Shown piece after piece: positions 55,611 through 64,000 of a stretch of 64,000 nt of DNA. Both the position numbers and the translations under genes were made by a program. The stretch is taken from the NCBI RefSeq assembly GCF_014192105.1, contig NZ_JACHXK010000003.1:372001-436000 (forward strand). Reading direction: 5' to 3'. Below the pieces are notes generated by a model. The model did not search any database, had not been told where the DNA came from, and worked only from the letters and a program-made list of their open reading frames with translations. The stretch is from Paenibacillus phyllosphaerae (GTDB taxonomy: Bacteria; Bacillota; Bacilli; Paenibacillales; Paenibacillaceae). How positions within the stretch are numbered: the stretch's first letter is position 1; each line of letters opens with the position of its first letter.

Positions 55611-56486
55611 TTGTTTAATTGGATGCGCAACAGACGAATCATTGTGCTGATGATCGTAGTCGTCTTGTTCGTTGCTGTGATGGGGTTCTCGATTAGTGAC
55701 CGGAAGAAGTTGACGTGGCCGGAGAACTTCATCCTAGACGCATCCGGTGTTGTGCAGCACTGGTTCTACAAGCCCGCTGGTTACATAGCGGGCTTCTTTG
55801 AAGATATCGCCAATCTGCGTCATCTCTATCAAGAGAACGAGGAGCTGCGCAAGACGGCTGCGGCCTATGCGCGAGACAAGAACAAATATAATTTTATTGA
55901 GCAGGAGAACCAACGCCTGCAAGCAGCGCTTGGGTTTACGGAGCGGCAGAAGAATATGTATGACTATCGTTATTTGATCGCGCAAGTCATCGCGGTGGAT
56001 AATAGCCCGATCAATCAGACGATTCGCATTAATCTCGGCTCTAAGGACGGAATCACGACGGATATGGTCGTGGTGTCGATCGATGGTCTTGTCGGCATCG
56101 TGAGCAAAGTCGATCCATTCTATTCGAATGTCATGCCGATTACGCAGCTCGACGAGAAGTCGTCGGTCTCCAAGTCCATAGCGGCAACGGTCAAAGGCAA
56201 AGAACTCTTGTCCTTCGGCATGGTAGACAATTACGACCAAGAGACCGGGATGTTGTCGATGTCCCGTATCGCAGAGACCGATCCGCTTGCAGAGGGCGAC
56301 ACGATCATCACATCCGGCCTAGGCGAAGTATTCCCTAAGGGGATGGTCATCGGTACGGTCAAATCGCGCCAAGTCGGAGACTATGGCTTGACTCATACTG
56401 CATTAATTGATCCTGCGGCAGACTTCGAGCACTTGACCGAAGTATTCGTCGTGGAAGTGCCGAACGCGAAGGAGAGCGCACAATGA
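55611..56486 (+). CDS. mreC: Rod-shape protein MreC
   Basis: Bitopic scaffold linking MreB to periplasmic wall enzymes. The 291-residue protein has an N-terminal transmembrane helix (IIVLMIVVVLFVAVMGFSI, residues about 9-27), a coiled-coil (about 70-110, QENEELRKTA and QENQRLQAA) and two beta-barrel domains with LGSKDGI and ITSGLGEVFPKG. Start is TTG at 55611, with GGGTGA about 10 nt upstream; ATG at 55623 is the alternative. Its stop overlaps mreD (ATGA). Confidence 0.95.
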   Translation: MFNWMRNRRIIVLMIVVVLFVAVMGFSISDRKKLTWPENFILDASGVVQHWFYKPAGYIAGFFEDIANLRHLYQENEELRKTAAAYARDKNKYNFIEQENQRLQAALGFTERQKNMYDYRYLIAQVIAVDNSPINQTIRINLGSKDGITTDMVVVSIDGLVGIVSKVDPFYSNVMPITQLDEKSSVSKSIAATVKGKELLSFGMVDNYDQETGMLSMSRIAETDPLAEGDTIITSGLGEVFPKGMVIGTVKSRQVGDYGLTHTALIDPAADFEHLTEVFVVEVPNAKESAQ

Positions 56487-57007
56487 GTCTAACGAGGATT
56501 GTTCTCATTATGCTGCTCTTCTTCTATGCGGAAGGCACTATTTTCTATTGGCTAGTGCCTGACATATGGACCAACCGCCTTGTTCCGCACTTTGCCCTTG
56601 CGTTCGTACTTTTCGCAGCGCTGTATAGAGGACGGCATACGTCGCTTTTTCTTGGATTTGCGTTCGGCTTTCTTCAAGACATCGTATTCTATGATAAAAT
56701 CTTAGGCGCGCATGCTTTTGCCGGAGCGCTAGTCGGTTATTTGACCGGTCTCTTAATGGAACGCCGGAGAAGCACCATGCTGATGGCCTTGACGATGATC
56801 AGCCTATCGACTTTTGTTTATGACAATGTCGTCTTCTTTATCTATCAGGTCTTTCGGTTGAACCATCTGGATTACGATTGGGCGCTGGTCAGCTTTATGC
56901 TGCCAAGCGTATTTCTTCAATTGGGGTTTTCTTTGCTTATCTATGTGCCGGCCAGACGCTGGTTCGAGAATATCGGCGTAAAGAAATCGGAAGAGAAAGA
57001 AGAATAG
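56483..57007 (+). CDS. mreD: Rod-shape protein MreD
   Basis: Polytopic membrane component of the elongation machinery. The 174-residue product has about five hydrophobic helices, starting at residue 3, with the conserved family segment FGFAFGFLQDIVF-type (LGFAFGFLQDIVFYDKILGAH) near residues 55-75. It starts within the mreC stop (ATGA), and a RodA gene follows later in the block. Confidence 0.93.
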   Translation: MSLTRIVLIMLLFFYAEGTIFYWLVPDIWTNRLVPHFALAFVLFAALYRGRHTSLFLGFAFGFLQDIVFYDKILGAHAFAGALVGYLTGLLMERRRSTMLMALTMISLSTFVYDNVVFFIYQVFRLNHLDYDWALVSFMLPSVFLQLGFSLLIYVPARRWFENIGVKKSEEKEE

Positions 57008-57076
57008 CTGTTCAGCAAGCAGGAATCGGCGCGTCTTGGCAAGAATCGTATACTAGAGAAAGAGGGAGGGACGGGC

Positions 57077-57736
57077 GTGACCGAAAAGCAGCATATTACG
57101 ATCAAAGGCGTAAAGGAAGGACTCGTGTTTCTTCTCGACGACGCCTGCGATTTTTCCGCATTACTGGCTGAACTTCAATACAAACTGGAAAAGTCGCATC
57201 AACAGCTGCTGACAGGTCCGATCGTTCATGTCCAAGTCAAGCTAGGCGCACGTGTTGTCACCGAAGAGGAGAAGGAACGAATCAGGGCGATCATACGCGC
57301 ACGCGGCAATCTGCTAGTGCAGTCGATTGAAGGGGAAGCACCGCCGGTTCCTGTGGTGGATTCAAGAGAGAATCTGAAGATTCTTACCGGCATAATCCGC
57401 TCGGGTCAAACGGTTGAGCACGATGGCAATTTACTGCTCATGGGAGATTTGAACCCAGGCGGAACGATCCATTGCACAGGAGATATCTATGTGCTCGGCG
57501 CGCTCCGCGGGCTAGCTCATGCAGGCAAAGACGGGCGAGAGGACGTTGTCATTGCAGCTTCGTTAATGCGTCCTACCCAGCTTAGGATCGGTGAGGTCAT
57601 CAGCAGACCCCCGGACGAGTGGATGACGGGGGATGCGATGATGGAATTTGCGTATTTGAATGAAGGCGTGATGCAGATCGAGAAGATGACTCATTTGAAC
57701 CGTCTGCGCAAAGAGCCGTTACTATTTCGGGTATAG
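57077..57736 (+). CDS. minC: Septum-site inhibitor MinC
   Basis: Inhibits FtsZ assembly away from mid-cell, acting with MinD. The 219-residue protein has an N-terminal FtsZ-interacting domain (about 5-95) and a C-terminal right-handed beta-helix (about 115-215) with the typical LLLMGDLNPGGTIHCTGDIYVLGALRGLAHAG repeat region. GTG start with GGGAGGG upstream. minD follows after 64 nt. Confidence 0.95.
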   Translation: MTEKQHITIKGVKEGLVFLLDDACDFSALLAELQYKLEKSHQQLLTGPIVHVQVKLGARVVTEEEKERIRAIIRARGNLLVQSIEGEAPPVPVVDSRENLKILTGIIRSGQTVEHDGNLLLMGDLNPGGTIHCTGDIYVLGALRGLAHAGKDGREDVVIAASLMRPTQLRIGEVISRPPDEWMTGDAMMEFAYLNEGVMQIEKMTHLNRLRKEPLLFRV

Positions 57737-57800
57737 CTTCAAGCCGGGCAAGAAGGCTGCAGCTGTGAGGATTACGAATTTGCAGTAAGGAGTGTCTGCC

Positions 57801-58592
57801 ATGGGAGAGGCGATAGTAGTTACATCGGGCAAGGGCGGCGTCGGCAAAACGACGACTTCGGCCAATTTGGGTACAGCATTGGCATTGCTCGGTAAAAAGG
57901 TGTGCATGGTGGATACGGATATTGGCCTGCGCAACCTCGATGTCGTCATGGGTCTGGAGAACCGGATCATCTATGACCTGATCGATGTCGCCGAAGGACG
58001 CTGCCGATTAGGGCAAGCGCTTGTGAAGGATAAGCGCTTCGACGAGCTGTACATGCTTCCGGCAGCTCAGACGAAGGATAAACACGCCATCACGCCGGAG
58101 CAGGTGCGGGATATTATTCTTGAATTGAAGAAGGACTATGATTTCGTCATTATCGATTGCCCGGCGGGGATCGAGCAGGGCTTCCGTAATGCGATTGCGG
58201 GCGCGGACAAGGCGATCATCGTGACGACGCCCGAGAACGCTGCCGTCCGCGACGCTGACCGCGTCATCGGTCTGCTGGAACAGGCAGGCATGCCTGCACG
58301 GCTTATTATTAACCGGATTCGTGCAACGATGGTACGCTCGGGCGAGATGCTGGATATCGATGAGATTTGCCAAGTGTTGGCCATTGATCTGCTCGGCATC
58401 GTACCAGACGACGAGCGGGTTATCAAAGCGGCTAATTCTGGCGAACCGACTGTCATGGATCCGTCTTCGCGAGCGGCGATCGCCTATCGGAATATCGCGC
58501 GCCGAATTCTGGGGGACATGGTCCCGCTTATGCCGCTTGAGGATAAAACAGGCGTCATGAAACGATTCCGGAAGTTTCTTGGAATAGGATGA
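57801..58592 (+). CDS. minD: Septum-site ATPase MinD
   Basis: Deviant Walker ATPase that recruits MinC to the membrane. The 263-residue protein has the deviant P-loop TSGKGGVGKTTT near residue 8, MVDTDIGLRNLD near 38, IIDCPAGIEQGF near 118 and the C-terminal amphipathic membrane-targeting helix MKRFRKFLG. AAGGAG precedes the ATG at 57801. Confidence 0.97.
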   Translation: MGEAIVVTSGKGGVGKTTTSANLGTALALLGKKVCMVDTDIGLRNLDVVMGLENRIIYDLIDVAEGRCRLGQALVKDKRFDELYMLPAAQTKDKHAITPEQVRDIILELKKDYDFVIIDCPAGIEQGFRNAIAGADKAIIVTTPENAAVRDADRVIGLLEQAGMPARLIINRIRATMVRSGEMLDIDEICQVLAIDLLGIVPDDERVIKAANSGEPTVMDPSSRAAIAYRNIARRILGDMVPLMPLEDKTGVMKRFRKFLGIG

Positions 58593-58599
58593 TTCAGCA

Positions 58600-59772
58600 G
58601 TGCTCTTAAAACTTAAAAAAATCGACTGGGGCATCATCGTCATTCTGATGCTGCTGATGGTGGTCAGCACCTTGCTCGTACGCAGCGCCACCTTCGGCAA
58701 CCCGGGTTACAGCAGTTACGATACGAAGACGCTTATCTTCTATGGCATTGGATTTGTGGCAGCCGCTGCCGTTACGTTGTTCGATTACCGGCTCTTGCTC
58801 AAAGGCTGGTACTACTTGTATGGATTCGGCATTGTCATGCTGGTCGTCGTTTATTTCACTGCGGAAGAAATTAACGGAGCCCGCAGCTGGTTTCAGCTGC
58901 CAGGGGGCCTGCAATTCCAGCCGGCAGAGATGGTTAAGATCATCCTGATCATCACCATTGCGTATTTAATGGGCCGAAGGCAAGGCGATCCGCTGCGCGT
59001 GCGTTCGGATTTGCTGATCGTAGCGGCCTTCTCGTTCGTCCCGTTCGCGTTGGTCATGATCCAGCCGGATCTAGGGAACGCGATCATCTACTTGATCATC
59101 GTATTGGGCATGCTCTGGATCGGGAATGTCAGATATACGCACGTAATGATCGGTTTAACGATCGTCGTCGGCGGACTTATGCTGTTCGTCTTCTTGTTTA
59201 ACCAGTACAACCAGCAGATTCACGATTTTCTGCAAGAGAAAGAGAAGATTCACTGGTATGAGCGGATTAATGGGTTCATCAACCCGGAATCAGCCTCCGA
59301 CAAGGAAGTGTATCAAGCGAACAAGGCGAAGATCGCCATTGGTTCCGGCGGTTTGACCGGAGACGGCTACATGAAAGGCGATTCCAAGAATCGTCGGTTC
59401 ATTCCTTACCCGTATTCGGACGCCATCTTCGTCGTCATCGGCGAGGAGTTCGGCTTCCAGGGAGCAGCCGTGGTCTTGCTTCTGTACTTCTTGCTGATCT
59501 ATCGGATGATCATTATCGCCTTCCACTGTTACGACATACGTGGATCGTTCATCATTATAGGGATCGTATCGATGTATGTCTTCCAGATTTTCCAGAATAT
59601 CGGCATGATGATCGGATTGATGCCGATCACCGGGATCACGCTGCCGTTCATTAGTTATGGCGGTACTTCGCTACTGCTCAATATGCTGTGTATTGGGCTC
59701 GTATTCTCCGTAAGAGCCCACCAAGAGAAGTATGAGCTTGATCATGTAGCCGTTCAGCGGAATGCCCGCTGA
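58600..59772 (+). CDS. rodA: Peptidoglycan glycosyltransferase RodA (SEDS family)
   Basis: Integral-membrane glycan polymerase of the elongasome. The 390-residue protein has about ten transmembrane helices and the SEDS signatures NGARSWFQLPGGLQFQPAE near residue 87, the region with the catalytic-type Asp (PYPYSDAIFVVIGEEFGF) near 270 and the C-terminal MPITGITLPFISYGGTS near 345. GTG start; AGGATGA lies about 10 nt upstream. It follows minD by 7 nt, in contrast to B. subtilis, where rodA is not in the min block. A terminator overlaps the last codons. Confidence 0.92.
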   Translation: MLLKLKKIDWGIIVILMLLMVVSTLLVRSATFGNPGYSSYDTKTLIFYGIGFVAAAAVTLFDYRLLLKGWYYLYGFGIVMLVVVYFTAEEINGARSWFQLPGGLQFQPAEMVKIILIITIAYLMGRRQGDPLRVRSDLLIVAAFSFVPFALVMIQPDLGNAIIYLIIVLGMLWIGNVRYTHVMIGLTIVVGGLMLFVFLFNQYNQQIHDFLQEKEKIHWYERINGFINPESASDKEVYQANKAKIAIGSGGLTGDGYMKGDSKNRRFIPYPYSDAIFVVIGEEFGFQGAAVVLLLYFLLIYRMIIIAFHCYDIRGSFIIIGIVSMYVFQIFQNIGMMIGLMPITGITLPFISYGGTSLLLNMLCIGLVFSVRAHQEKYELDHVAVQRNAR

Positions 59773-59782
59773 GCGGTTTTTT
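59750..59782 (+). terminator. Terminator after rodA
   Basis: CCG-TTCAGCGG pairs with CCGCTGA-CGG around a short loop, followed by six T; its 5' arm overlaps the last rodA codons. Confidence 0.85.
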
Positions 59783-59957
59783 GCATTCAGTTACAACCTT
59801 CCGCTCATCTGCGCGCCAAACATAAACAAGCCTCTCCTTTCATATACATGAAGCGAACAAGCTGATGCCTGCTCCGCGGCGAGGACCACGAGTCCGGGAC
59901 AAGTCTGCGGGCATAGGCAAGCACTACATTTGACGCTAAGGTATGGAGGGATAATCA

Positions 59958-60938
59958 ATGGGGGCAACAAACGGTGTCCGGGATCGGCGTCAAGAACGAA
60001 TTCGTCAAATTATGGAGCAGCAGGCCAAGCGGCCCCAGGCGGCCGACGATCCGCCACCTATACATGTTGAGGGGCAGGGGCCAATATCATTAGCGGATTT
60101 GCCGATCATAGATTTGCCTATCGAAGATCAGCCGTTCACGGGGACGAGCCGCAGCAGGACCGGGCATACGATGTATACGGATCCGGAGCGGGCTTGGAAG
60201 GAGCGGCCAAGTCCTTGGGAAGAGACAGTTTCCTGGAGCACGGCTACGAAGCTCAAGGAGGTAGATCGCAAGCGCATCGATCCGGAAGATGGCTCGTACC
60301 CGCCTGATACGAACTCTAGTGCCGTGCTCAGAGGGTTGTTCATTCAGACCGTCATCGCCGTTGCATTATTCGCGATGGTGTATGGGGCCTTTAAGGTGGA
60401 TCATCCGCTTGCGAAGCGTGGGCAAGAGGTCGTCACGACCGCATTGACCGATACGATTGATTTTGCGTCAGCGGCGGATTGGTACCGGCAAACTTTTGCA
60501 GGCGCGCCGTCCTTTATCCCGCTTTTTAACCAAGGTGGATCGAAGGATTCCGTTTATACCGAAGGCGAAATTGAACTGCCGGTATTGGCGCCTGTATCGG
60601 GAGGTTCGATCGTACGTTCCTTTGCGGAGACGCTCTCGGGTGTCGAGATCGCCGTCAAGCCCGGCGAGGCTGTTCAAGCAGCGGAGACAGGGCGTGTAAC
60701 GCTCGTGACCGAAGATCCGCAGTCAGGTACTACGGTTGTCATTCAACATGCGAATGAACGGGTAACAATGTATGGGCATCTGAAGTCGTCTAGCGTTGCT
60801 GCCAACGATTGGGTGGAAGCGGGCCAGCAGGTCGGGAATTTGCAGGATGCGGCGGACAACGGGACGAGCCTATTGTTCTTTGCTGTCAAAGAGAAAGGAA
60901 AGTACGTCGATCCTGCCGGCGTCGTTCCGCTTGATTAA
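59958..60938 (+). CDS. spoIVFA: Stage IV sporulation protein SpoIVFA
   Basis: Forespore-membrane partner that anchors and inhibits SpoIVFB, the pro-sigma-K protease. The 326-residue protein has an acidic/polar cytoplasmic N-terminus, one transmembrane helix (GLFIQTVIAVALFAMVYGAF, residues about 126-145), and a degenerate M23/LytM-like domain (about 195-320). In active M23 peptidases the second metal motif is H-x-H; here FFAVKEKGKYVDP replaces it, as expected for a non-catalytic SpoIVFA. GGAGGG precedes the ATG. It overlaps spoIVFB. Confidence 0.9.
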   Translation: MGATNGVRDRRQERIRQIMEQQAKRPQAADDPPPIHVEGQGPISLADLPIIDLPIEDQPFTGTSRSRTGHTMYTDPERAWKERPSPWEETVSWSTATKLKEVDRKRIDPEDGSYPPDTNSSAVLRGLFIQTVIAVALFAMVYGAFKVDHPLAKRGQEVVTTALTDTIDFASAADWYRQTFAGAPSFIPLFNQGGSKDSVYTEGEIELPVLAPVSGGSIVRSFAETLSGVEIAVKPGEAVQAAETGRVTLVTEDPQSGTTVVIQHANERVTMYGHLKSSSVAANDWVEAGQQVGNLQDAADNGTSLLFFAVKEKGKYVDPAGVVPLD

Positions 60939-61815
60939 GTGGAAGGGGATTCGGTTTTCTGTCCATCCGTTGTTCGTACTTATTATGCTCGCTTCCGTCG
61001 CTACCGGGTATTTTACAGAGCTGATGACCCTCTTCTGTATTGTGCTAGTCCACGAGATGGGGCATGTCATCGTAGCCCATGGATTCGGTTGGACGATTCG
61101 GGAAGTGAAGCTGCTGCCGTTCGGCGGCGTGGCGGAGGTCGAAGACAGCGGCAGCGTTCCTGCTCGGGAGGAGGCGCTCGTCGCGATTGCCGGTCCGCTG
61201 CAGAATGTCTGGATGGCTTTAGCTGCGTGGGGGCTCGGACAGTTAGGGATCTGGCACGCGGAATGGACCGCTTACGTGATCTCGGCGAACGCGATTATCG
61301 CGTTGTTCAATTTGCTTCCGATTCTGCCGCTGGACGGAGGCAAGCTGATGCATGCGATGCTCAGCCGCTCGATGACCTATCACCGGACGCTGCGCTGGGG
61401 AGCGAGGATTAGCCTGGTGCTGAGCGGGTGCATGGTGCTGTATGCCGTTATTCCGTGGCTGCATGCCGGCGAGTCGGGCATTCAGCTGAATTTGCTGGTC
61501 GTCGGACTGTTCTTGTTTCTGACCAACTGGACCTATAACCGTCATATTCCATTCTTGTTCCTGCGTTTCCTGACCACCCGATCTGCTGCCTCCGGCCGAC
61601 ATTTGGTGAGAGGCGCATGGGCGCTTCCGATCATTGTGTCCAAGCGCCATACGGTTTCGTCCGCGCTGCGGATGTTCAAGCGGGACAGTTACCATCTGAT
61701 CGTCGTGATGGAAGATCAGGGGCGGGTTCTCGCGGTTCTGCCGGAGCAGCAGCTAGTTAACGGGTATTTGGAGGACGGCAAGCCTGATCGTGCAGTTTAC
61801 GACCTTTTCATGTAA
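60931..61815 (+). CDS. spoIVFB: Pro-sigma-K intramembrane metalloprotease SpoIVFB
   Basis: Site-2-protease-type membrane metallopeptidase that cleaves pro-sigma-K. The 294-residue protein begins LIKWKGIRFSVHPLFV, has the zinc motif HEMGH near residue 44, the third ligand region NLLPILPLDGGK near 129, several transmembrane helices, and a C-terminal CBS-like domain (about 225-290). The TTG at 60931 gives the family start and overlaps the spoIVFA stop by 8 nt; longer frames run into spoIVFA. Confidence 0.94.
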   Translation: MIKWKGIRFSVHPLFVLIMLASVATGYFTELMTLFCIVLVHEMGHVIVAHGFGWTIREVKLLPFGGVAEVEDSGSVPAREEALVAIAGPLQNVWMALAAWGLGQLGIWHAEWTAYVISANAIIALFNLLPILPLDGGKLMHAMLSRSMTYHRTLRWGARISLVLSGCMVLYAVIPWLHAGESGIQLNLLVVGLFLFLTNWTYNRHIPFLFLRFLTTRSAASGRHLVRGAWALPIIVSKRHTVSSALRMFKRDSYHLIVVMEDQGRVLAVLPEQQLVNGYLEDGKPDRAVYDLFM

Positions 61816-61862
61816 AATAGTTCCTGTATGATAGAATGGGCAAGACAGGTGGTTGAGCTGCA

Positions 61863-63110
61863 ATGAGACAAATGCTGGTGCACAGCGGGCGCGACTCGCT
61901 GCAAACTGCAATTCTGCAAGACGGTCGGCTTATGGAGTTCGACATGGAGAAGTTTGAAGCTGCCGGCAGACTGGTCGGCAGTATTTATAAAGGCAAAGTG
62001 ATGAACGTGCTGCCGGGCATGCAGGCTGCCTTCGTGGACATCGGCCTGGCGAAGAATGCTTTTCTCTATATTGATGACGTTCTTCATCCGCATCTTGAAC
62101 GGCAGCCGAAGGAGAAACCTCCGATTACGGATCTGTTGACGCGGGGGCAGGAGTTGATCGTTCAGGTCGTCAAGGAGCCGCTTGGCGGCAAAGGGGCACG
62201 CGTGACGACCCATTACTCGTTGCCGGGACGATTCCTTGTCTATATGCCTCATGCGGACTACATCGGCGTATCCAAGAAGGTGAACGGAGAGGCGGAGCGG
62301 GGAAGGTTGCGCGGTACGGCTGAAGCCATTCGGCAAGCCGGGGAAGGCATCATTATGCGCACGGCAGCAGGCGGGGAAGCGGTCGAAGCCTTGGAAGCGG
62401 ATGTGGCTTTTCTCCGCCAGAGATGGCACAGCATCGAGCAGCAAGCAGTACATCACACGGCTCCGAGCGAGTTGCATCGCGAAGCGGGGCTGTCTCTGCG
62501 CATCGTGCGCGACTATCTGACTGCTGAAACCGACGAAATCTGGGTGGATGACCGGAATCATTATGCGGAGATGGAATTAATGGTGAAACAGATGGCACCG
62601 TCGCTTGCGCCGAGGCTGAAGCTGCATCGCCAGAACGGATCCGTATTCGATTATTACCGGGTGCGAGATCAGCTGCACGAAGCATTCGACCGTCGCATTC
62701 GACTTATCAGCGGGGGCGATCTGGTCTGGGATACGACGGAGGCGCTGACGGTCATTGACGTCAATACGGGCAAATACGTTGGGACAAGCCATCTGGAGGA
62801 TACCGTCTTCCGGACGAATATGGAAGCAGCCGAGCAGATCGCAAGACTGCTGCGCCTGCGCGATACTGGCGGCATTATCATCGTCGATTTTATCGATATG
62901 GAGCTCGAAGGCCATCGCGAGGAGGTGCTTCGGCGACTGGAATCGCTCGTGAGGCTCGACCGAACGAAGTGTCAAATCGTCGGCTGGACGCGCCTCGGTT
63001 TGCTGGAGCTCACTCGAAAAAAAGTACGCGAACATGCGAGTTCGCACCGGTTGGAGACATGTCCGATTTGCAAAGGCAAAGGAAAAGTGCAAAGTTCGCC
63101 GCAAATCTAG
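61863..63110 (+). CDS. rng: Ribonuclease E/G (Rng) family endoribonuclease
   Basis: Single-strand-specific endoribonuclease acting on mRNA and rRNA. The 415-residue protein has an S1-type region (about 35-100; YKGKVMNVLPGMQAAFVDIG), the catalytic core with VIDVNTGK near 298 and IIIVDFIDM near 338 supplying the metal-binding aspartates, and the zinc-link motif CPICKGKG at the C-terminus. AGGTGG precedes the ATG. Its place between spoIVFB and rplU differs from B. subtilis, which lacks RNase E/G. Confidence 0.95.
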   Translation: MRQMLVHSGRDSLQTAILQDGRLMEFDMEKFEAAGRLVGSIYKGKVMNVLPGMQAAFVDIGLAKNAFLYIDDVLHPHLERQPKEKPPITDLLTRGQELIVQVVKEPLGGKGARVTTHYSLPGRFLVYMPHADYIGVSKKVNGEAERGRLRGTAEAIRQAGEGIIMRTAAGGEAVEALEADVAFLRQRWHSIEQQAVHHTAPSELHREAGLSLRIVRDYLTAETDEIWVDDRNHYAEMELMVKQMAPSLAPRLKLHRQNGSVFDYYRVRDQLHEAFDRRIRLISGGDLVWDTTEALTVIDVNTGKYVGTSHLEDTVFRTNMEAAEQIARLLRLRDTGGIIIVDFIDMELEGHREEVLRRLESLVRLDRTKCQIVGWTRLGLLELTRKKVREHASSHRLETCPICKGKGKVQSSPQI

Positions 63111-63152
63111 TCATAATTCGGGCTATAATGGTCGATATTAGTAGAATAGCTG

Positions 63153-63182
63153 TTGCTAATGGGTTCTAAACTGTGTTACAAT
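63153..63182 (+). promoter_or_regulatory. rplU promoter
   Basis: TTGCTA, an 18-bp spacer and TACAAT with TG-type context, giving a leader of about 120 nt before rplU. Confidence 0.6.
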
Positions 63183-63189
63183 GCTCGAG

Positions 63190-63311
63190 TGCCTATGAAA
63201 GGTTCCTTTCTAGCACACATACCGCACAGAACAGGTATCAAGATCGATTTGCGTTATTCGCAAGCGGCACCTGTATCAGGCGAGTCTTCGAAACAAGGAG
63301 GTGCACCCACA
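63190..63311 (+). promoter_or_regulatory. Probable L21-type autoregulatory leader of rplU
   Basis: GCACCT at 63267-63272 is complementary to AGGTGC at 63298-63303, which contains part of the rplU ribosome-binding site AAGGAGGTG. The pairing could mask translation initiation. An L21 leader is known upstream of rplU in Bacillus; match to that family is inferred, not computed. Confidence 0.5.
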
Positions 63312-63623
63312 ATGTACGCAATTATCGAAACTGGTGGCAAGCAATACAAAGTTCAAGAAGGCGATGTTCTTTTCATCGAGAAATTGGACGCTCCAGAGAG
63401 CGGCACTTACACGTTTGATCGTGTACTGGCTGTTTCTAGCGAGAACGGTCTGGTAACAGGTACTCCGGTCGTATCCGGCGCAACTGTAACAGCAACTGTC
63501 GAGAAGCACGGTAAAGGCAAGAAAATTATCGTCTTCAAATATAAGGCGAAGAAAAACTACCGCCGTAAGCAAGGTCATCGTCAACCGTATACAAAAGTAA
63601 CAATCGGCAAAATCCAAGCTTAA
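63312..63623 (+). CDS. rplU: Ribosomal protein L21
   Basis: 50S subunit protein. The 103-residue sequence starts [20 protein letters not shown] and ends with the basic [18 protein letters not shown] segment, both diagnostic. AAGGAGG lies before the ATG at 63312. It is followed by prp and, beyond the window, presumably rpmA, the usual L21-Prp-L27 order of Firmicutes. Confidence 0.98.
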   Translation: MYAIIETGGKQYKVQEGDVLFIEKLDAPESGTYTFDRVLAVSSENGLVTGTPVVSGATVTATVEKHGKGKKIIVFKYKAKKNYRRKQGHRQPYTKVTIGKIQA

Positions 63624-63641
63624 TCGCAAGGATGATGCGAG

Positions 63642-63980
63642 ATGATTACAGTTACGATTGTACGATCGGCGGATGACAACCGAATTACATCTTTTGCGAT
63701 TACGGGACATGCTAACTTTGCGAAACGCGGCCAAGACATTGTCTGCGCCGGCGTATCGACGGTTTCGGTAGGAACGGTGAACGCGATTGAGGAGTTGACC
63801 GGCGTAGCCCTTCCGGCTTCCATGAAGAGCGGCTGGCTGCAGTCGGACATTCCGCTTCAAGCGGATGATTCGGTGAATGAACGAATACAACTTTTACTGG
63901 AATCGATGCGAGTTATGCTCCAATCGATTGCAGTTTCCTATCGGAAATATGTTGAGGTTCGTGAACAATCTCAATCTTAG
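63642..63980 (+). CDS. prp: Ribosomal-processing cysteine protease Prp (YsxB)
   Basis: Removes the N-terminal extension of ribosomal protein L27 in Firmicutes. The 112-residue protein has the catalytic pair His23 (TGHANFAKRG) and Cys35 (QDIVCAGVS) in the expected spacing. It lies between rplU and the expected rpmA. A ribosome-binding site AAAGGAGGG ends the window at 63987-63995, consistent with rpmA starting just past 64000. Confidence 0.96.
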   Translation: MITVTIVRSADDNRITSFAITGHANFAKRGQDIVCAGVSTVSVGTVNAIEELTGVALPASMKSGWLQSDIPLQADDSVNERIQLLLESMRVMLQSIAVSYRKYVEVREQSQS

Positions 63981-63985
63981 GAATA

Positions 63986-64000
63986 AAGGAGGGAAAAACC
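63986..64000 (+). promoter_or_regulatory. Ribosome-binding site of the next gene (probably rpmA)
   Basis: AAAGGAGGG followed by AAAAACC at the window edge. By synteny the gene beyond should encode L27; its start codon is not in the window. Confidence 0.6.

Noticed and set aside
60457-60699. Frame inside spoIVFA in another register
   Set aside because: Fully inside a conserved sporulation gene, Arg-rich, no start signal.
1-64000. CRISPR arrays, prophage or insertion sequences
   Set aside because: No repeat-spacer pattern, transposase, integrase or phage structural gene was seen anywhere in the window.

Overview
This 64 kb window is chromosomal core DNA from a spore-forming Firmicute, most probably a member of the Paenibacillaceae. 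The reasons are: strong Shine-Dalgarno sequences (AAGGAGG-like) before most genes, frequent GTG/TTG starts, a moderate GC content of roughly half, sporulation and germination genes (gerM, spoVID, spoIVFA/FB, lonB), a valS T-box leader, and gene order that follows Bacillus subtilis over long stretches. I see no prophage, insertion sequence, CRISPR array or conjugative element. This is inference from content and order; no database search was run.

Layout. 1-4906: partial phoX phosphatase (minus), hemE-hemH (coproporphyrin-type haem synthesis), pgpA (minus), gerM. 4907-9311: methionine importer metN-metP-metQ, then rph-rdgB; in B. subtilis gerM, rph and the rdgB homologue are neighbours, so the transporter splits a conserved group. 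9331-17010: accessory-like region with asnB, two overlapping unknown genes and a 43-residue ORF, a BMP-type binding lipoprotein paired with a Rieske oxygenase, two short-chain dehydrogenases and an unknown gene. 17007-21937: tRNA-Arg, a SwrC-type RND exporter with a TetR regulator and two clear operators, tRNA-Gly. 21972-32832: proteostasis block ysoA-like, tig, clpP, clpX, ispG, lonB, lonA, engB. 33038-34433: unknown gene, then speD with a long structured leader. 34562-43487: haem operon hemA-hemX-(precorrin-2 dehydrogenase)-hemC-(cobA-hemD fusion)-hemB-hemL and an RluA-type pseudouridine synthase. 43584-53694: spoVID, T-box, valS, folC, murC, a SPOR-domain protein, a DUF4321 protein, maf. 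53726-61815: radC, cell-shape and division genes mreBCD-minCD-rodA, spoIVFA-spoIVFB. 61863-64000: rng, rplU, prp, ending at the ribosome-binding site of what should be rpmA.

How the genes fit together. Haem synthesis is split: hemA to hemL and hemC/D make uroporphyrinogen III from glutamyl-tRNA, and the distant hemE-hemH pair continues to coproporphyrin/coprohaem. The haem operon also carries the two enzymes needed to branch toward sirohaem. The mre-min-rodA block makes the rod-shape and septum-placement machinery, and spoIVFA/FB is the pro-sigma-K processing pair. ClpP, ClpX, LonA, LonB and trigger factor form a protein-quality-control block.

The least explained and most interesting signals are regulatory: the speD leader (possible pseudoknot, a short upstream ORF and a helix that could mask the ribosome-binding site), the paired 17-bp operators at swrC, a probable CTG start for metN together with the lack of a recognisable S-box upstream, a Pho-box-like repeat before phoX, and perfect intercistronic hairpins without T-tracts in the hem and mre operons. 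Two short minus-strand frames look like frameshifted gene remnants.
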